Of a DNA stretch of 29,188 bases, positions 16,234-23,500 are shown in pieces. A program made the position numbers and the translations under genes. The first letter of the stretch is position 1, and every line of letters starts with the position of its first letter. The notes under the pieces were generated by a model, which ran no database searches, was not told where the DNA came from, and worked only from the letters and a program-made list of their open reading frames with translations. This DNA is from CAZYTO01 sp964650405 (GTDB lineage: Bacteria; Acidobacteriota; Thermoanaerobaculia; Gp7-AA8): contig CAZYTO010000025.1 of NCBI GenBank assembly GCA_964650405.1, forward strand, positions 1 through 29,188. Reading direction: 5' to 3'.

Positions 16234-16351
16234 GCAACCTCCTCGAACTTCGGTGGACCGCAGTGACACGGCGGCCGGCGCCGGCACAGACCAGTGGCGG
16301 CCGAGCTGGGACTCGCTAGTTCGCCTCAGTCAGGGTTAGCGGCCGGCTTGG

Positions 16352-17728
16352 TTACGGCCCGCCGCTGCTGGCGCCTCGTGAGGGCGCCTGGCTCGTGCCT
16401 CCGGAAACGCCGCCACTGACGCCACCGGAGACGCCGCCCGGAACGCCGCCTTGAACGCCTCCGGAAACGCCACCACGCACGCCGCCTGAGACTCCGCCCG
16501 AAACGCCGCCCGCGACCCCGCGGCTGATTCCGCTGCCGACACCGCCGGCGATTCCCCCGCGAGCTCCGCCGGAGATGCCGCCCGAGACTCCGCCGGTCAC
16601 ACCCTCGGAGATCCCGCCGGCGACTCCATCACCCACTCCGCCGGAGACGCCACCCGAGACCCCGCCGCGAGCTCCGTTGCGAACGCCTCCGGAAACGCCC
16701 CCGGCGACGCCGCCCGACGCGCGCGCCGCCGGTGCGACGTCCGCGCTCAACCGGCTCGCCGGCACCACCAGGCTCTTGTCATCCGGACATGGCGCGAGAG
16801 CCACGGTGACGAGCTGTGAGATCCCCGCCGTCTGGGCTGCCGTTCCGAACGCGCCCGCCAGCACGACGGCGCTGAACACCGCCGTCAGCGATGCCGTCGT
16901 CGCGAAACGCGTGCGCCTCGGTTGCGCCTCGGTCAGTCGCGAGAGCCGGTCGCCGATGAACGACGACGCCGTGGCCTGCAGCAGCGAGCCGTCCGCTGCG
17001 CCGGCCAGCTTGGCCAGTGCCGAAACGAGGTCGCGGCCCCGCGCGCGCCGGATGACCGGCTCGTCGCAGGAGAGCTCCCGATACAACGCCAGCCGCGCGC
17101 CGGTGATCCAGACGAGGGGATGGAACCAGAAGAGGCAGAGCGCCGCTTCGTGCACGAGGCGGATCAGGTTGTCGCGCCGCCGCGCGTGCGTCAGTTCGTG
17201 GATGAGCACCGCGTTCAGTTCCCGCTTGCTCAGCAGGCGGCGGATTCCAGCTGGCAGCGAGATCCGCGGACGCAGAACCCCGTCCACCGCCGGCGTCCGC
17301 CGGTTCGGCGCGTACGTCACAGGCACGCCGGCGAGCGAACCGGTCCTTGCATCGCGAGCTCCCCCGTTCCGGTCGCCGCGCCGTTCCGCCACGACGCGCA
17401 GACAGAGACGCAGCAGCATCAGCAGCGCGCCACCCGCCCACACGCTGAGGAGCACGGAGGCGGCAGGCGTATAGCGTGTGAGGCCGTGGCGCACGCCGCC
17501 GGCCACGGTCGCGGTCGCGATCCGGAGGGATGCAAAGCCTCGCAGTCCGTCGACGACTGCGCCGAGGGGGATGAGGAAGTTGAGCGACGTCACGACCCAG
17601 ATCCAGTACTTCGCCGTGGCGCTGACCCGGCGGCTCGACGTCAGTGCCCACGCCGCCAGCCAGACCAGCGACGCGGACAGAAGGTGCACTTCGACGTACT
17701 GCGATGCGCGCGCAAGCTGCTCATGCAT
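16352..17728 (-). CDS. M56-family (BlaR1/MecR1-like) membrane metallopeptidase with GGVS-repeat tail
   Basis: The 458-aa protein has membrane helices near residues 13-30, 41-62 and 88-110, then the zinc-protease motif HELTH at 177-181 with a downstream ELSCDE glutamate, and another helix near 270-290. This is the BlaR1 protease module, which responds to an outside signal and inactivates the BlaI repressor. There is no penicillin-binding sensor domain. Instead, residues about 338-446 are a low-complexity tail of GGVS/GGVR/GGIS-type tetrapeptides, which would lie outside the membrane. The gene overlaps the blaI-like gene upstream by 8 nt, so the pair is co-expressed. Confidence 0.92.
   Translation of the reverse strand: MHEQLARASQYVEVHLLSASLVWLAAWALTSSRRVSATAKYWIWVVTSLNFLIPLGAVVDGLRGFASLRIATATVAGGVRHGLTRYTPAASVLLSVWAGGALLMLLRLCLRVVAERRGDRNGGARDARTGSLAGVPVTYAPNRRTPAVDGVLRPRISLPAGIRRLLSKRELNAVLIHELTHARRRDNLIRLVHEAALCLFWFHPLVWITGARLALYRELSCDEPVIRRARGRDLVSALAKLAGAADGSLLQATASSFIGDRLSRLTEAQPRRTRFATTASLTAVFSAVVLAGAFGTAAQTAGISQLVTVALAPCPDDKSLVVPASRLSADVAPAARASGGVAGGVSGGVRNGARGGVSGGVSGGVGDGVAGGISEGVTGGVSGGISGGARGGIAGGVGSGISRGVAGGVSGGVSGGVRGGVSGGVQGGVPGGVSGGVSGGVSGGTSQAPSRGASSGGP
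16385..16716 (-). repeat. In-gene 12- to 15-bp-period repeat coding the GGVS tail
   Basis: The DNA is a long series of degenerate GGCGTCTCCGGA-like units (on the minus strand) that encode Gly-Gly-Val/Ile-x tetrapeptides. Codons vary between units while the amino acids hold, which suggests that the protein repeat is kept by selection rather than being a fresh slippage product. Confidence 0.8.
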
Positions 17729-18125
17729 GACGTTTCCCTCCGGAGCCGCGACCGTGCTTCCCGTCCTCGGCCGCGCTCTGCAGCGCCTTCAGATCCTTCA
17801 GCGAGATCGCTCCCGTCTCGAGCAGGTTGGAGACGAGCAGCCGCGGCGACCCGCCGAACAGCTCGAGCAGATCGCGAACCAGTCCGCTCCGGTGTTCGTC
17901 CTGGTCGATGGCCGGCTCGAAGAGCTGCGCGTTCCCGATTTTCTTGACCTTGCGCAGGGCGCCCTTCTCTTCCAGCCTGCCCACCAGCGTCTGCACCGTC
18001 GTATACGCGACCCGCTCTTCCTCGGGGAGGCTGTCCAGGATCTCCCGCACCGAGCACGTCCCCAGCTTCCAGTACTGCTCCAGGATGCGCGTTTCCGCCT
18101 TGGACAGACGTTGTGGCTTGCTCAT
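17721..18125 (-). CDS. BlaI/MecI/CopY-family transcriptional repressor
   Basis: The start at 18125 has AGGAG 5 nt upstream and yields 134 aa of normal family length. The N-terminal winged helix is clear (LSKAETRILEQYWKLGTCSV, then VAYTTVQTLVGRLEEKGALR, with the conserved TTVQT recognition helix). The C-terminal half holds the dimerisation helices (LVRDLLELFGGSPRLLVSNL), the part that BlaR1-type proteases cut. The gene is translationally coupled to the M56 gene and divergent from a Ser/Thr kinase gene, with a CAACCT-N4-AGGTTG palindrome between them. Confidence 0.93.
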   Translation of the reverse strand: MSKPQRLSKAETRILEQYWKLGTCSVREILDSLPEEERVAYTTVQTLVGRLEEKGALRKVKKIGNAQLFEPAIDQDEHRSGLVRDLLELFGGSPRLLVSNLLETGAISLKDLKALQSAAEDGKHGRGSGGKRHA

Positions 18126-18154
18126 GTCTCCTACTCGCCACGGTGATGCTACTA

Positions 18155-18170
18155 CAACCTCCGTAGGTTG
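18155..18170. promoter_or_regulatory. Candidate BlaI-type operator between blaI-like and kinase genes
   Basis: CAACCT at 18155-18160 and AGGTTG at 18165-18170 form a perfect 6-bp dyad with a 4-nt centre, flanked by weaker symmetry (TACTACAACCT against AGGTTGCGTCA). BlaI family sites are dyads of the TACA/TGTA type with short spacers. It lies 30 bp before the repressor start and 47 bp before the kinase ATG, so it could control both. Confidence 0.55.
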
Positions 18171-18216
18171 CGTCAAGTGAAATTGGCGCGATGTGGTAAG
18201 AAGACGGTCACAGCCC

Positions 18217-19530
18217 ATGCCTGCCACCCCGGAAGAGCCGCAGACCTACGGTCATTACGACGTGCAATCCGTCCTCGGGCGCGGTGCCATGGGAACCGTC
18301 TACCTGGCGCGCGACCGGCGGATCGGACGGCTGGTCGCCCTCAAGCGCGTGCACCTCGACCCGGAGCGCTTCGAGGATGACGCCGCCAGGGCCGAGTACT
18401 TCCAGCGGCTGCAGCGGGAGGCCGAGATCTCCGGCTCCCTCCACCATCCGAACATCGTCACGTTGTACGAGGCCGGATACGAAGACGGCCAGATCTCCTA
18501 CCTGGCGCTGGAGTACGTCAACGGCCCGTCCCTGCTCGACGTCCTCAAGGGATCACGGCCGCGGCCCCTTCCGCTCGACATGTCCCTGCGCGTCGTGCGC
18601 GACGTCCTCACCGGGCTGGCCTTTGCCCATGCGCGGGGCATCCTTCACCGCGACATCAAGCCGGCGAACATTCTCATATCGGCCGAGGGCTCGGCCAAGG
18701 TCGCGGACTTCGGGATCGCCCGTCCAACTGACTCCGCGCTGACCGTCGCCGGCACGCTCCTCGGCACTCCGAACTACATGCCGCCGGAGCAGGTGAAGGG
18801 CCAGCCGGCCACCCAGCGCTCCGACCTCTTTTCGCTGGGGATCGTGCTCTTCGAGATGCTCACCGGCCAGAAACCGTTCGTCGGCGAGGACATCTCCACG
18901 ATCCTCCACCGCATCGTCCAGGACCCCACTCCCTCGCTGCGGGAGCGCAATCGCGAGTTGCCCGAGGCGTACGAACAGTTCGTCCATCGCCTCACCGCCA
19001 AGTCGCCGGAGGAGCGCTTCGAGTCCGCCGATGCCGCGCTCGCCGAGCTGCGCCGCATCGAGCAGGAACCGACCATCCACCTGTCGACTGCGGAGCGCCT
19101 CGCCGCGCTGGCGAACCCGCCTGCCGCATCCGCGAAGGCTCCATCGCCGGTGCGGCGTACGGTCTCGACGCTCATGGCGATCGCGATCATCGTCGCCTGC
19201 CTCGCCGGCGTCGTGGTACCTGCCTTCGTGATCTGGCACCGGACCAACCCCGCGCCGGCGGACAACCTCCTGCCCGGCCAGCAGCTAGCCGAGCTCTCCG
19301 CAAAACGCGAACAGCTCCGCGCCGCCGACGCGCTCTTCCGCGCCGGCAAGTACGAAGAGAGCCTGGCCGCCTACGACGCTTACCTGATCAAGTACCCCTA
19401 CGCGACCGCTGCGAAGGAAGGAGCCGACCGCGCCCGCGACGCCATCCGCCGCAGCAAACGCGCTCCGGCCCTTCCCGAGAAGAAGCCCCTCAGTCTCAGG
19501 GAACGGTTTGTGCGATTGTTCCACCGCTAA
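18217..19530 (+). CDS. PknB-type Ser/Thr protein kinase with one membrane helix
   Basis: I prefer the ATG at 18217 to the GTG at 18193; neither has a strong ribosome-binding site. The 437-aa product has a complete kinase domain: the GRGAMGTVY glycine loop at 21-29, the ATP lysine Lys43 in ALKRV, the catalytic loop HRDIKPAN from His144, DFGIARP, GTPNYMPPEQ, and the late Arg region in LTAKSPEERF. A membrane helix at about 318-340 is followed by a roughly 95-residue periplasmic part with a short TPR-like helix pair (ALFRAGKYEESLAAYDAYLI). There are no PASTA repeats. It is divergent from the BlaI/M56 pair and may be part of the same stress response. Confidence 0.93.
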   Translation: MPATPEEPQTYGHYDVQSVLGRGAMGTVYLARDRRIGRLVALKRVHLDPERFEDDAARAEYFQRLQREAEISGSLHHPNIVTLYEAGYEDGQISYLALEYVNGPSLLDVLKGSRPRPLPLDMSLRVVRDVLTGLAFAHARGILHRDIKPANILISAEGSAKVADFGIARPTDSALTVAGTLLGTPNYMPPEQVKGQPATQRSDLFSLGIVLFEMLTGQKPFVGEDISTILHRIVQDPTPSLRERNRELPEAYEQFVHRLTAKSPEERFESADAALAELRRIEQEPTIHLSTAERLAALANPPAASAKAPSPVRRTVSTLMAIAIIVACLAGVVVPAFVIWHRTNPAPADNLLPGQQLAELSAKREQLRAADALFRAGKYEESLAAYDAYLIKYPYATAAKEGADRARDAIRRSKRAPALPEKKPLSLRERFVRLFHR

Positions 19531-19545
19531 GCCTCCGTCCTGTTC

Positions 19546-19572
19546 AATCCGCATCTCCGAGCATTGCGGATT
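19546..19572 (+). terminator. Hairpin after the kinase gene
   Basis: AATCCGCA (19546-19553) and TGCGGATT (19565-19572) form an 8-bp perfect stem around an 11-nt loop, 15 nt after the kinase stop codon. No T tract follows, so it is a hairpin of terminator type only by position. Confidence 0.4.
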
Positions 19573-19636
19573 CCACGTGGGCGTCGGCTGACAGTCGGCG
19601 AACCACTGATCTGTTAGCCAGTAGTACGATGACGAT

Positions 19637-20095
19637 GTGCGCGAGATCGTCTACCTCGACGTCTGCTGCTTCAAGCGCCCATTCGACGACGCATCGGCCG
19701 AGAGAGTCCGGCGAGAGGCAGAAGCAGTTGCTGCAATCCTCGAAATGGCGCACACCGGAAGAGTCAGTCTCGTACGTTCGCCGGCTCACGACTTCGAGAA
19801 TGAGCGGAATCCACGTGAAGACCGGCGACTAGCCACACGACTATGGCTGGAAACCGCGACTGTGTCCGTTGCAACGAGCCCTGCAGCTACCGATCGGGCA
19901 CGCTCACTGGCCGGACTCGGCTTTGGCCCTCTCGATGCCCTGCACCTTGCCTTCGCCGAAGCTTCCGCGGCACGATGGTTCGTGACCACCGATGACGGCC
20001 TCCTGAAAGCGGCAACCAGAAATCGCGAACGGCTGCGCGTCGAGGTGGCACTGCCCGAGCAAATCCCGCTCGGGATCGGAGGGAGTCCGGCATGA
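19637..20095 (+). CDS. PIN-domain protein, VapC-like toxin candidate
   Basis: The 152-aa protein starts at a GTG. The PIN acidic residues are visible in YLDVCCFKRPFDD (about 6-18, first Asp), in the FGPLDALHLAFAEA helix (about 95-108), and in FVTTDDGLL (about 114-122). Such proteins are magnesium-dependent ribonucleases, and many are toxins. In the usual VapBC order the antitoxin comes first; here no antitoxin gene is seen upstream, and a 73-aa gene follows with a 4-nt ATGA overlap. A toxin-first pair is therefore likely. It lies between core genes, so it may be a solitary insertion rather than part of the island. Confidence 0.85.
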   Translation: MREIVYLDVCCFKRPFDDASAERVRREAEAVAAILEMAHTGRVSLVRSPAHDFENERNPREDRRLATRLWLETATVSVATSPAATDRARSLAGLGFGPLDALHLAFAEASAARWFVTTDDGLLKAATRNRERLRVEVALPEQIPLGIGGSPA

Positions 20096-20313
20096 GCGGC
20101 TCATCCTCGATGTCGCTGTATCAGATCCGCATGGAAGGCTGGAAAGCGCTGACGGAGCGTCTCGGACCCGCTGGCGCGATGCGATTCATGATGCAGTACG
20201 ACCCCGGCTACGGCGACTACACGAAGGAGCGTCAGGAGATCTTTGCCGACCTGACGATCGATACCCTGCTCGAGACGATTGAAAAGCAACCCGGCCCGGA
20301 CAGCCGGCGCTGA
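20092..20313 (+). CDS. 73-aa partner of the PIN protein, antitoxin candidate
   Basis: The gene starts inside the stop codon of the PIN gene, so the two are translated together. The protein has no DNA-binding fold that I recognise. It reads as one helix with a GWKALTERLGPAGAMRFMMQ core, followed by YGDYTKERQEIFADLTIDTL. The GDYTKER stretch recurs, from memory, in small proteins next to PIN genes of this class. It has the size and position of an antitoxin, but no test of that is possible from sequence. The Met at residue 7 (MSLYQIRM) is an alternative start. Confidence 0.75.
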   Translation: MSGSSSMSLYQIRMEGWKALTERLGPAGAMRFMMQYDPGYGDYTKERQEIFADLTIDTLLETIEKQPGPDSRR

Positions 20314-20440
20314 GCCGGCGAAGTGTGAGCCAGCGCACGGCCGCTCAACCCTCCCGCCCCTACGTTGAATCCCTTTGAGCTTCGATCGAATGAGATCGCG
20401 GTGACACAGTTATTTCAGCTCGACCGGTAAGGGGGAAACG

Positions 20441-22156
20441 ATGCGATTGGAGACCCGTTGCGCGAAAGGGAATAGGTGGTATGCGGCGCTGCTGGCTGCG
20501 TTGGTCCTGACGCTCCTCGCACCTGCCAGCCTGTCTGGCCAGCCCGTCATCGCCGCGTCCTTCAACCCGGCCAGCGTTCAGATCGGCGAGAAATCGACGC
20601 TCACCTTCACGATCAATAATCCGGCGGCCGGCGCGATCTCGGCGGTGGCCTTCTCCGACACCTTCCCCGCCAACCTGTTTGTGGCCACCCCGAACAACCT
20701 GACCGGCTCCTGCGGAGGCGGGACGATCACCGCCGCCGCGGGCTCCGGTTCGGTGAGCCTGTCCGGCGGGACGATCCCTGGCAGCGGTTCGTGCACGTTT
20801 TCGATCGACATGATCGTTCATCACCAGAGCACGAACGTGCTGACCAACTACGTCGCGACCACCAGCAACGTCACGGCGAGCAGCGGAACGGGGAACACCG
20901 CCACCGCGACTGTGTCCGCCACCTTCGGGACGTTCGCCGTCTCCAAGGGCTTCTCGCCGAATTCGATCAGCACGGGCGGCATTTCCACGCTCACCTTCAC
21001 CCTCACCAGCTCGCAGTCGAATCCGGCATCGCCCTTCATCAACCAGGTCGCCGACCTGGTCTTTCAGGACGTCCTGCCGGCCGGTCTCGTCGTGGCCACG
21101 CCGAACGGCCTGAACACCGGCACGTGCAGCGTGGCCACGCCGGTCATCACGGCCGTCCCCGGCTCGAACACCATCACGCTGGGAAATCAGCCGCTCTTCA
21201 ACGGCGGCGGCAATACCGGCGGAGTCACCCTCACGAGCTCCGGCGGCGCGTTCGACACCTGCAGCTTCAGCGTCAACGTCACCGCCACGACCACCGGCTC
21301 CAAGCTCAACACCATCAACCAATCCGTTGGCGGGGATGCTCCGCTCGTGAGCAACTCCGGCAACAACGGATCCGCCACGCTCGACGTCACGGTTGCGAAT
21401 ACGCCTCCGGTCGCGACTTCCGATACGTACTCGGTCAACCAGGACACCACGCTCACGGTCGCCGCACCAGGCGTCCTGGGCAATGACACGGACTCCGACG
21501 GCGATACTCTCTCGGCCGTGCTGGTCACGAACGCGGCCCACGGCAATGTCGTCCTGCATGTTGACGGATCGTTCACCTACACCCCGAATCCGTCCTTCGC
21601 CTGCACCGACTCGTTCACCTACAAGGCCAACGACGGCACGTTCGACTCGAATTCTGTGACCGTGACTATCAACGTCGTCGACACGCAGCCGCCGTCGGCC
21701 TCGGCCTCCGTGGCCGTACCGGTGTTGTGGCCGCCGAATCATGACCTCGTCAACGTCGGCCTCGCCTTCTCCGCCACAGACAACGGCTGCGGCGGGGCCA
21801 CGACCGCCCTCGACGTCTTCAGCGACGAGCCCGACCTCGGCGACCACGCGGACGGCAACTTCTCCCCCGACGCGAAAAGCATCGGCGCCGGCACGCTCCG
21901 CCTGCGCGCCGAACGAGCGAATGCCGAGGACGCTGGCGGACGCGTCTACCTGATCCGTGTCTCAGCCAACGACTCGTCCAGCAACACGAGCAACGCCTGC
22001 GTCGCCGTCGTCGTCCCCCCGAACAACAGTCCGAAGGGCGTCAACGCCGCCAAAGCGCAAGGGCTCGCCGCCGCGAATCAGTGCACGGCAACCGGACTCC
22101 CGCCAGCCGGCTACGTCCCTGTCGGCGTCGGGCCGGTGATCGGGCCGAAGCAATGA
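20441..22156 (+). CDS. Secreted multi-domain beta-sandwich protein (DUF11-like repeats and a cadherin/Big-like domain)
   Basis: A GGGGGA ribosome-binding site precedes the ATG by 5-6 nt. The 571-aa protein has a signal peptide (about residues 1-34). Two related repeats of roughly 130 residues follow, each with a FxPxSIxxGxxSTLTFTLxN start and a later C-T/S-F-S strand, as in DUF11-type surface domains. Around 320-412 a domain with SDTYSVNQDTTLTV, LGNDTDSDGDTL and FTYTPNPSFACTDSFTYKAN matches the Big/cadherin-like repeat of large adhesins. The C-terminal part (VPVLWPPNHDLVNV and onward) is another sandwich-like region. There is no sorting signal or membrane helix at the end, so it is probably secreted or loosely attached. 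Confidence 0.88.
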   Translation: MRLETRCAKGNRWYAALLAALVLTLLAPASLSGQPVIAASFNPASVQIGEKSTLTFTINNPAAGAISAVAFSDTFPANLFVATPNNLTGSCGGGTITAAAGSGSVSLSGGTIPGSGSCTFSIDMIVHHQSTNVLTNYVATTSNVTASSGTGNTATATVSATFGTFAVSKGFSPNSISTGGISTLTFTLTSSQSNPASPFINQVADLVFQDVLPAGLVVATPNGLNTGTCSVATPVITAVPGSNTITLGNQPLFNGGGNTGGVTLTSSGGAFDTCSFSVNVTATTTGSKLNTINQSVGGDAPLVSNSGNNGSATLDVTVANTPPVATSDTYSVNQDTTLTVAAPGVLGNDTDSDGDTLSAVLVTNAAHGNVVLHVDGSFTYTPNPSFACTDSFTYKANDGTFDSNSVTVTINVVDTQPPSASASVAVPVLWPPNHDLVNVGLAFSATDNGCGGATTALDVFSDEPDLGDHADGNFSPDAKSIGAGTLRLRAERANAEDAGGRVYLIRVSANDSSSNTSNACVAVVVPPNNSPKGVNAAKAQGLAAANQCTATGLPPAGYVPVGVGPVIGPKQ

Positions 22157-22217
22157 GGGGGGTAATCGCGGTCACTTCCGAACCGCCTGCCGCTTCACTC
22201 ACGCCTGCGAGCAGCAC

Positions 22218-22427
22218 ATGTACTGCCAGACGTCGGCGAAGAGCGGCGTGCCATCGGGCCGCAGCGGAGTATCGCGATCGACGACGAACTACTGTGAGCG
22301 TTCGCTCGAACTTAAGCGAAGGGAGGTCGAGGCGCTCGAAAAGATAGCTCACGAGCTCGATCACTTTCCGCGGCCGTCCTACGCCGGGTTGACCACGGCC
22401 ATGTGCAAAACGCTCGACGCCGCTTAA
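22218..22427 (+). CDS. Possible 69-aa small protein
   Basis: Only the second half looks protein-like: a charged helix with LKRREVEALEKIAHELDHFP and an ending LTTAMCKTLDAA. The first 25 residues are of low quality and no ribosome-binding site precedes the ATG. The true start may be later, or the reading may be a remnant. It ends 3 nt before the next small gene, whose beginning contains RTLDAAVN, resembling the KTLDAA end here. Confidence 0.35.
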   Translation: MYCQTSAKSGVPSGRSGVSRSTTNYCERSLELKRREVEALEKIAHELDHFPRPSYAGLTTAMCKTLDAA

Positions 22428-22430
22428 CAC

Positions 22431-22598
22431 ATGTTGTTTCGTTGGCAGTTATCGAAGAATCGACAAATTTTCCGCACACTCGATGCGGCGGTGAACGCCC
22501 AGGGCGATGAGATGGACCCGCAGGAGATCCTCGCGCATATCGAGGCGCTCGCGCGCGAAGGGCTGCGCGTGTCGACCGTCAACCCGCCGCAGAGCTAA
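22431..22598 (+). CDS. 55-aa small protein, unknown function
   Basis: The ATG follows the previous stop codon by 3 nt. The peptide has two predicted helices (FRTLDAAVNAQGDEMDPQEI, then LAHIEALAREGLRVSTV). Codon choice is regular and GC-rich at third positions, which supports translation. I do not recognise the family. It opens the small-gene cluster at the left border of the accessory part. Confidence 0.45.
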   Translation: MLFRWQLSKNRQIFRTLDAAVNAQGDEMDPQEILAHIEALAREGLRVSTVNPPQS

Positions 22599-22634
22599 GA
22601 CAAGGAGGTTCCGTAGACGTTTCCCCACCTGGTC

Positions 22635-22886
22635 GTGGTGTGCTACTGCTCTCATCTGAAGCGCGCCCACGTGAACACGAAGCAATCCCCGAACGGCCCC
22701 TGCACGGTCTGCGACTGTCGAGGCTTCACGCCGGAGCCGCAATGCGGCACGCCAAAGTGCGGCCATGGCAAGAAGACTCACCGGAACGGCCGCTGCCACG
22801 AGTGCGGCTGCGCCGAGTTCCGACCGAAATCAGGCGGCAACGCCCGGAAAGGAGGAGCGACCCTGCGGAAGTCCCACCGCAAATAG
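22635..22886 (+). CDS. Small Cys/His-rich protein with a duplicated metal-binding motif
   Basis: The 83-aa protein has two copies of one pattern. The first is CYCSHLKRAHV followed by GPCTVCDCRGF; the second is PKCGHGKKTHRNGRCHECGCAEF. Each has the form C-x-H-x(4)-H-x(n)-C-x2-C-x-C-x2-F, which would bind zinc twice. The start is uncertain: GTG codons lie at 22635 and 22638, while the good AAGGAGG site lies at 22602-22608, too far away for either. A basic tail (ARKGGATLRKSHRK) suggests nucleic-acid contact. The role is unknown. Confidence 0.6.
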   Translation: MVCYCSHLKRAHVNTKQSPNGPCTVCDCRGFTPEPQCGTPKCGHGKKTHRNGRCHECGCAEFRPKSGGNARKGGATLRKSHRK

Positions 22887-23213
22887 AGGCCGGAGCCACG
22901 CGGCTCTACATCATCAACCCATAACGATAGGAGTAGCGCCGGCGAGAGACGACACGCAACGAAGGACCTCGTGTGGGTAAGCAGTACCCCGTCGCGAAAG
23001 CGGCTGGTTTTCTTACGAAGAAGAACGGATACGCGGCAGTTCGGTGCTGAACCGCACAACACGCTGTGCAGCGCGATTGACGCTTATCCGCTGCTCGTCG
23101 ACGCTGGGCATGCGGCAGATCCGCGAGGAGGTTTCGAGCTTCGTTTCACGAGCGCGCCTCGCGACCCTCCGGCCCGGCCGCTCTCGATATAGGCGCGGTT
23201 GCGGCAAAGCGGA
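22887..23213. other. Gap of about 330 bases with no sure gene
   Basis: The only candidate is a 25-codon reading from the GTG at 22973 to 23050 (GKQYPVAKAAGFLTKKNGY core), with GAAGGA 5 nt upstream. The other frames here show no family likeness. A small hairpin (GAGCC, 4 nt, GGCTC) lies at about 22893-22906. The gap separates the small-gene cluster from the end of the minus-strand Ubl operon. Confidence 0.3.
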
Positions 23214-23417
23214 TCATTTTTTCGACTCTTCGCGAAGCGCTTCACGCACGCCGTTCAGCGAATCAACGCCGAAGCGATCGCGTAATGTGTCGAGCCTGGT
23301 ACTGCCGTGGACATGATCGAATTCCGGGTAGTCCTCGCGCAGGTTCTTGGCGAGAGAATCGCCGCGCTCACGTCGGAACGTGCCAGCTTGAGTACGCGTA
23401 TGTTTACCGAGAGGCAT
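23214..23417 (-). CDS. 67-aa basic/acidic protein downstream of the JAB-E1 gene
   Basis: TAGGAG about 9 nt before the ATG supports the start. The protein begins with a basic arm (MPLGKHTRTQAGTFRRERGD), then has SLAKNLREDYPEF and an ending STRLDTLRDRFGVDSLNGVR. The final L-x2-L-x7-DSL pattern is familiar from short unknown proteins in mobile regions, but I cannot name a family. It is transcribed in the same direction as the Ubl operon, 83 nt after the E1 stop codon. It could be a fourth gene of that operon or have its own promoter. Confidence 0.7.
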   Translation of the reverse strand: MPLGKHTRTQAGTFRRERGDSLAKNLREDYPEFDHVHGSTRLDTLRDRFGVDSLNGVREALREESKK

Positions 23418-23500
23418 GATCTACATCTCCTAAACTAAGTGTTTTACCACTGGATTGATAATGATTCGTTACCGTCATTTGGTGCACTGCTTCCGGCTTA

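Noticed and set aside
14731..16266. 511-aa plus-strand reading frame opposite the amidohydrolase
   Set aside because: It is the antisense shadow of a gene with clear motifs and a signal peptide; its translation is Arg/Asp/Val-rich with no family likeness.
20360..21847. 495-aa minus-strand frame opposite the secreted beta-sandwich protein
   Set aside because: Shadow frame rich in Arg, Gly and Val; the plus-strand product has a signal peptide, a ribosome-binding site and recognisable domains.
22041..22430. 129-aa minus-strand reading opposite the small-gene cluster start
   Set aside because: Arg-rich composition, overlaps the end of the secreted protein gene antisense, no domain.
23013..23207. 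64-aa minus-strand reading in the gap before the 67-aa gene
   Set aside because: Arg-rich, no ribosome-binding site, no family likeness.
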